Below, one piece after another: positions 62,662 to 64,000 of a stretch of 64,000 nucleotides of DNA; position 1 is the first letter of the stretch; each line of letters begins with the position of its first letter. The notes below the pieces were generated by a model that had not been told where the DNA came from, searched no databases, and saw only the letters and a list, made by a program, of their open reading frames with translations. Made by a program: the position numbers and the translations under genes. This DNA comes from Spirosoma montaniterrae (GTDB taxonomy: Bacteria > Bacteroidota > Bacteroidia > Cytophagales > Spirosomataceae), in contig NZ_CP014263.1 in the NCBI RefSeq assembly GCF_001988955.1, positions 1,798,001-1,862,000 of the forward strand. Reading direction: 5' to 3'.

Positions 62662-64000
62662 CTATTTGTCCCAGAATACGGGGGTGATTTGCTGGGCGGT
62701 CTGTACCTGATCGGCTTTGCCCGATACAGTGGCGTTGGTTGCCAGTTCGGTGATGGAATAGGCTAACCGGAGCGGGAACGAGTTCAGGGGTGCAATGGGC
62801 GCGGCCAGAGTGGGCAGGTTTGTTCGGCGGTAGTCCGTATAGGCTTCGATGCCGTTGCCATAGAGAGCAATGTATTTCTGCGTCATCACGGCGGCTAATT
62901 TACCCCCCGCGTCAGCCGCGTCGTACTGCGCCGTTCGGTTTGCCACAAAAGCCGTAATCGTGGCCGTGGGCAGCACCGGAGCCGAGTTACCCGACGTTGT
63001 GGCGATGGTGTTGATGCTGTTCAGACTCGCCGTTATACCTTCCTGAAACAGTTGTTTCGGGTCGCCCGCCGTACCCATAGTCAGCGCGGCTTCGGCCAGT
63101 ATGAACTTCATCATGGCGTTGGTGATAAACGGGAACACACCCGCCCCCGACCCGTCGATATTGGTCACGACTTTAGGCGCACCCGTGGCCCCGCTGTTGG
63201 TAACAAACACATTAGCCGCCGTCAGGTTGTTGATCGGGCTGGCGTCGTACAGCCCACCCGCCGGATATACACCCACTGTGGCTTTCAGGGCATTGTCGTT
63301 GGGAGCCGCCGTAGCATCGCCCGTGTAGCGGCCAAAGTAGCCGTTGCCGGTGGGCGTAAACCCAACCGTATAGTTCGACGTTTGCCGGAAGAAATAATAC
63401 CGGATGCGCGGGTCGTCGGTGCCAAACAGTCGCTCCATAAAATTCTGGCTCATGTAATAACTCTTCCCCGCCTGGTATTCGGTACGGTGCCAGGGGTGGC
63501 GATTGGCCGGGGTTTCGGTGGTGCCGAAGCGGAACGAGAAATCCTGCGCGTTGGTGCTGATGAGGGGCGCATTGGCACTCAGGAGCGCGGCAATACCCGC
63601 CTTCGCCTTGTCGGGCTGCACCAGCCGAATCTGGTTAAAGAGCTTTATTTTGAGCGAGTTAGCCATCCGAATCCAGGCCGCTTTGTCGCCCCGGTAAATC
63701 AGGTCGGCGGTGGTAGGTTGAATGGCGAAGTTGCCTTTATTGGCATCGGCCAGCCCTTCATCAATGAGCAGAAACAGCTTGTCGTAGATGGCGGCTCCGC
63801 TTTCAAAGGTCGGGTCCGACACGGTCAGGCCCTTCGAGGCATCGGCGTAGGGAATGTCGCCCCAGAGGTCAACCATCAGGCTGTAGACATACGCTTTTTG
63901 CAGTTTGGCAATAGCAACGTAATCCCAGCGTTGCAGGCGGGTGCCTTCGCGGATAATGATTTCCAGGTCGTTCAGCACCTGCGTGTACAGCGAATTCCAC
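62662..64000 (-). CDS. SusD/RagB-like nutrient-binding lipoprotein, 5' end beyond the window
   Basis: The open frame continues past position 64000, so the N-terminus and signal are missing; about 446 residues are visible. The pattern (LNDLEIIIREGT.., KLQKAYVYSLMVDLWGDIPY, GDKAAWIRMANSLKIKLFNQI, MMKFILAEAAL) is that of the SusD-like_2 group. The likely SusC partner lies outside the window. With the lipoprotein and M14 peptidase downstream, it suggests uptake of peptides or glycopeptides. Confidence 0.9.
   Translation of the reverse strand, partial: WNSLYTQVLNDLEIIIREGTRLQRWDYVAIAKLQKAYVYSLMVDLWGDIPYADASKGLTVSDPTFESGAAIYDKLFLLIDEGLADANKGNFAIQPTTADLIYRGDKAAWIRMANSLKIKLFNQIRLVQPDKAKAGIAALLSANAPLISTNAQDFSFRFGTTETPANRHPWHRTEYQAGKSYYMSQNFMERLFGTDDPRIRYYFFRQTSNYTVGFTPTGNGYFGRYTGDATAAPNDNALKATVGVYPAGGLYDASPINNLTAANVFVTNSGATGAPKVVTNIDGSGAGVFPFITNAMMKFILAEAALTMGTAGDPKQLFQEGITASLNSINTIATTSGNSAPVLPTATITAFVANRTAQYDAADAGGKLAAVMTQKYIALYGNGIEAYTDYRRTNLPTLAAPIAPLNSFPLRLAYSITELATNATVSGKADQVQTAQQITPVFWDK

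Overview
The window reads as chromosome of a Bacteroidota bacterium, most likely a Spirosoma-like member of the Cytophagales. It carries SusC/SusD pairs with a FecR/ECF-sigma module, TonB receptors with carboxypeptidase-like N-terminal domains, a DUF5686 protein, LytTR and AraC regulators and a short 287-residue primary sigma factor. Promoters match the phylum's TAnnTTTG -7 box, and GC content is high for the phylum. Family assignments were made by eye from the sequence; no database search was run.

Region 1-12 kb is one long minus-strand operon with a divergent AraC-type regulator at its head (12101-12958). In transcription order it holds a ketopantoate-reductase-like enzyme, a metallo-beta-lactamase-fold hydrolase, a zinc dehydrogenase, an FAH-family hydrolase, a TIM-barrel enzyme (candidate OiaC), ApnO, ApsD, a ribose-type ABC importer (ATPase, permease, lipoprotein binding protein) and ApnL, which runs off the left edge. 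The set fits uptake and oxidation of the plant-wall sugar D-apiose: apiose to apionolactone (ApsD), to apionate (ApnL), to 3-oxo-isoapionate (ApnO), then decarboxylation to L-erythrulose without a RuBisCO-like protein. The larger gaps of the operon hold long inverted repeats built from short repeated words.

Region 13-23 kb is mostly core: a membrane patatin-like lipase, a formaldehyde dehydrogenase, rpoD, pnp, rpsO, an LptF/LptG-type permease, a START-like protein, tRNA-Met and an AAA/DUF4143 ATPase. Region 23.8-28 kb is a second carbohydrate or sugar-acid cluster (MFS transporter, two SDRs, an exported TIM-barrel enzyme). Region 28-31.6 kb is a TonB receptor plus lipoprotein behind a palindromic operator that overlaps its -7 box, probably metal-regulated, followed upstream by two tiny membrane proteins.

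Region 31.7-45.9 kb holds a TnpB-only IS200/IS605-type element abutting the 3' end of holA, a sterol-desaturase-family hydroxylase, a Crp-like regulator, an AcpH-like protein, dCMP deaminase, a large outer-membrane TonB-type protein, a DUF5686 protein, beta-phosphoglucomutase, an intradiol-dioxygenase/thioredoxin fusion, a LytTR regulator and two small proteins. Region 46-58 kb is a polysaccharide-type locus: a formylglycine-generating-enzyme-like lipoprotein with an apparent 3' frameshift, SusD, SusC, FecR, an ECF sigma factor and two divergent GH13 alpha-amylases. One amylase contains a perfect 54-bp-arm palindrome that is translated in frame. Region 58-64 kb has a DUF1460 amidase-like protein, an M14 carboxypeptidase, a lipoprotein and a partial SusD-like protein, perhaps a peptide-use locus.

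The least expected content is the repeat biology: palindromic elements inside and between genes, and inverted repeats assembled from locus-specific words that in two places encode protein.
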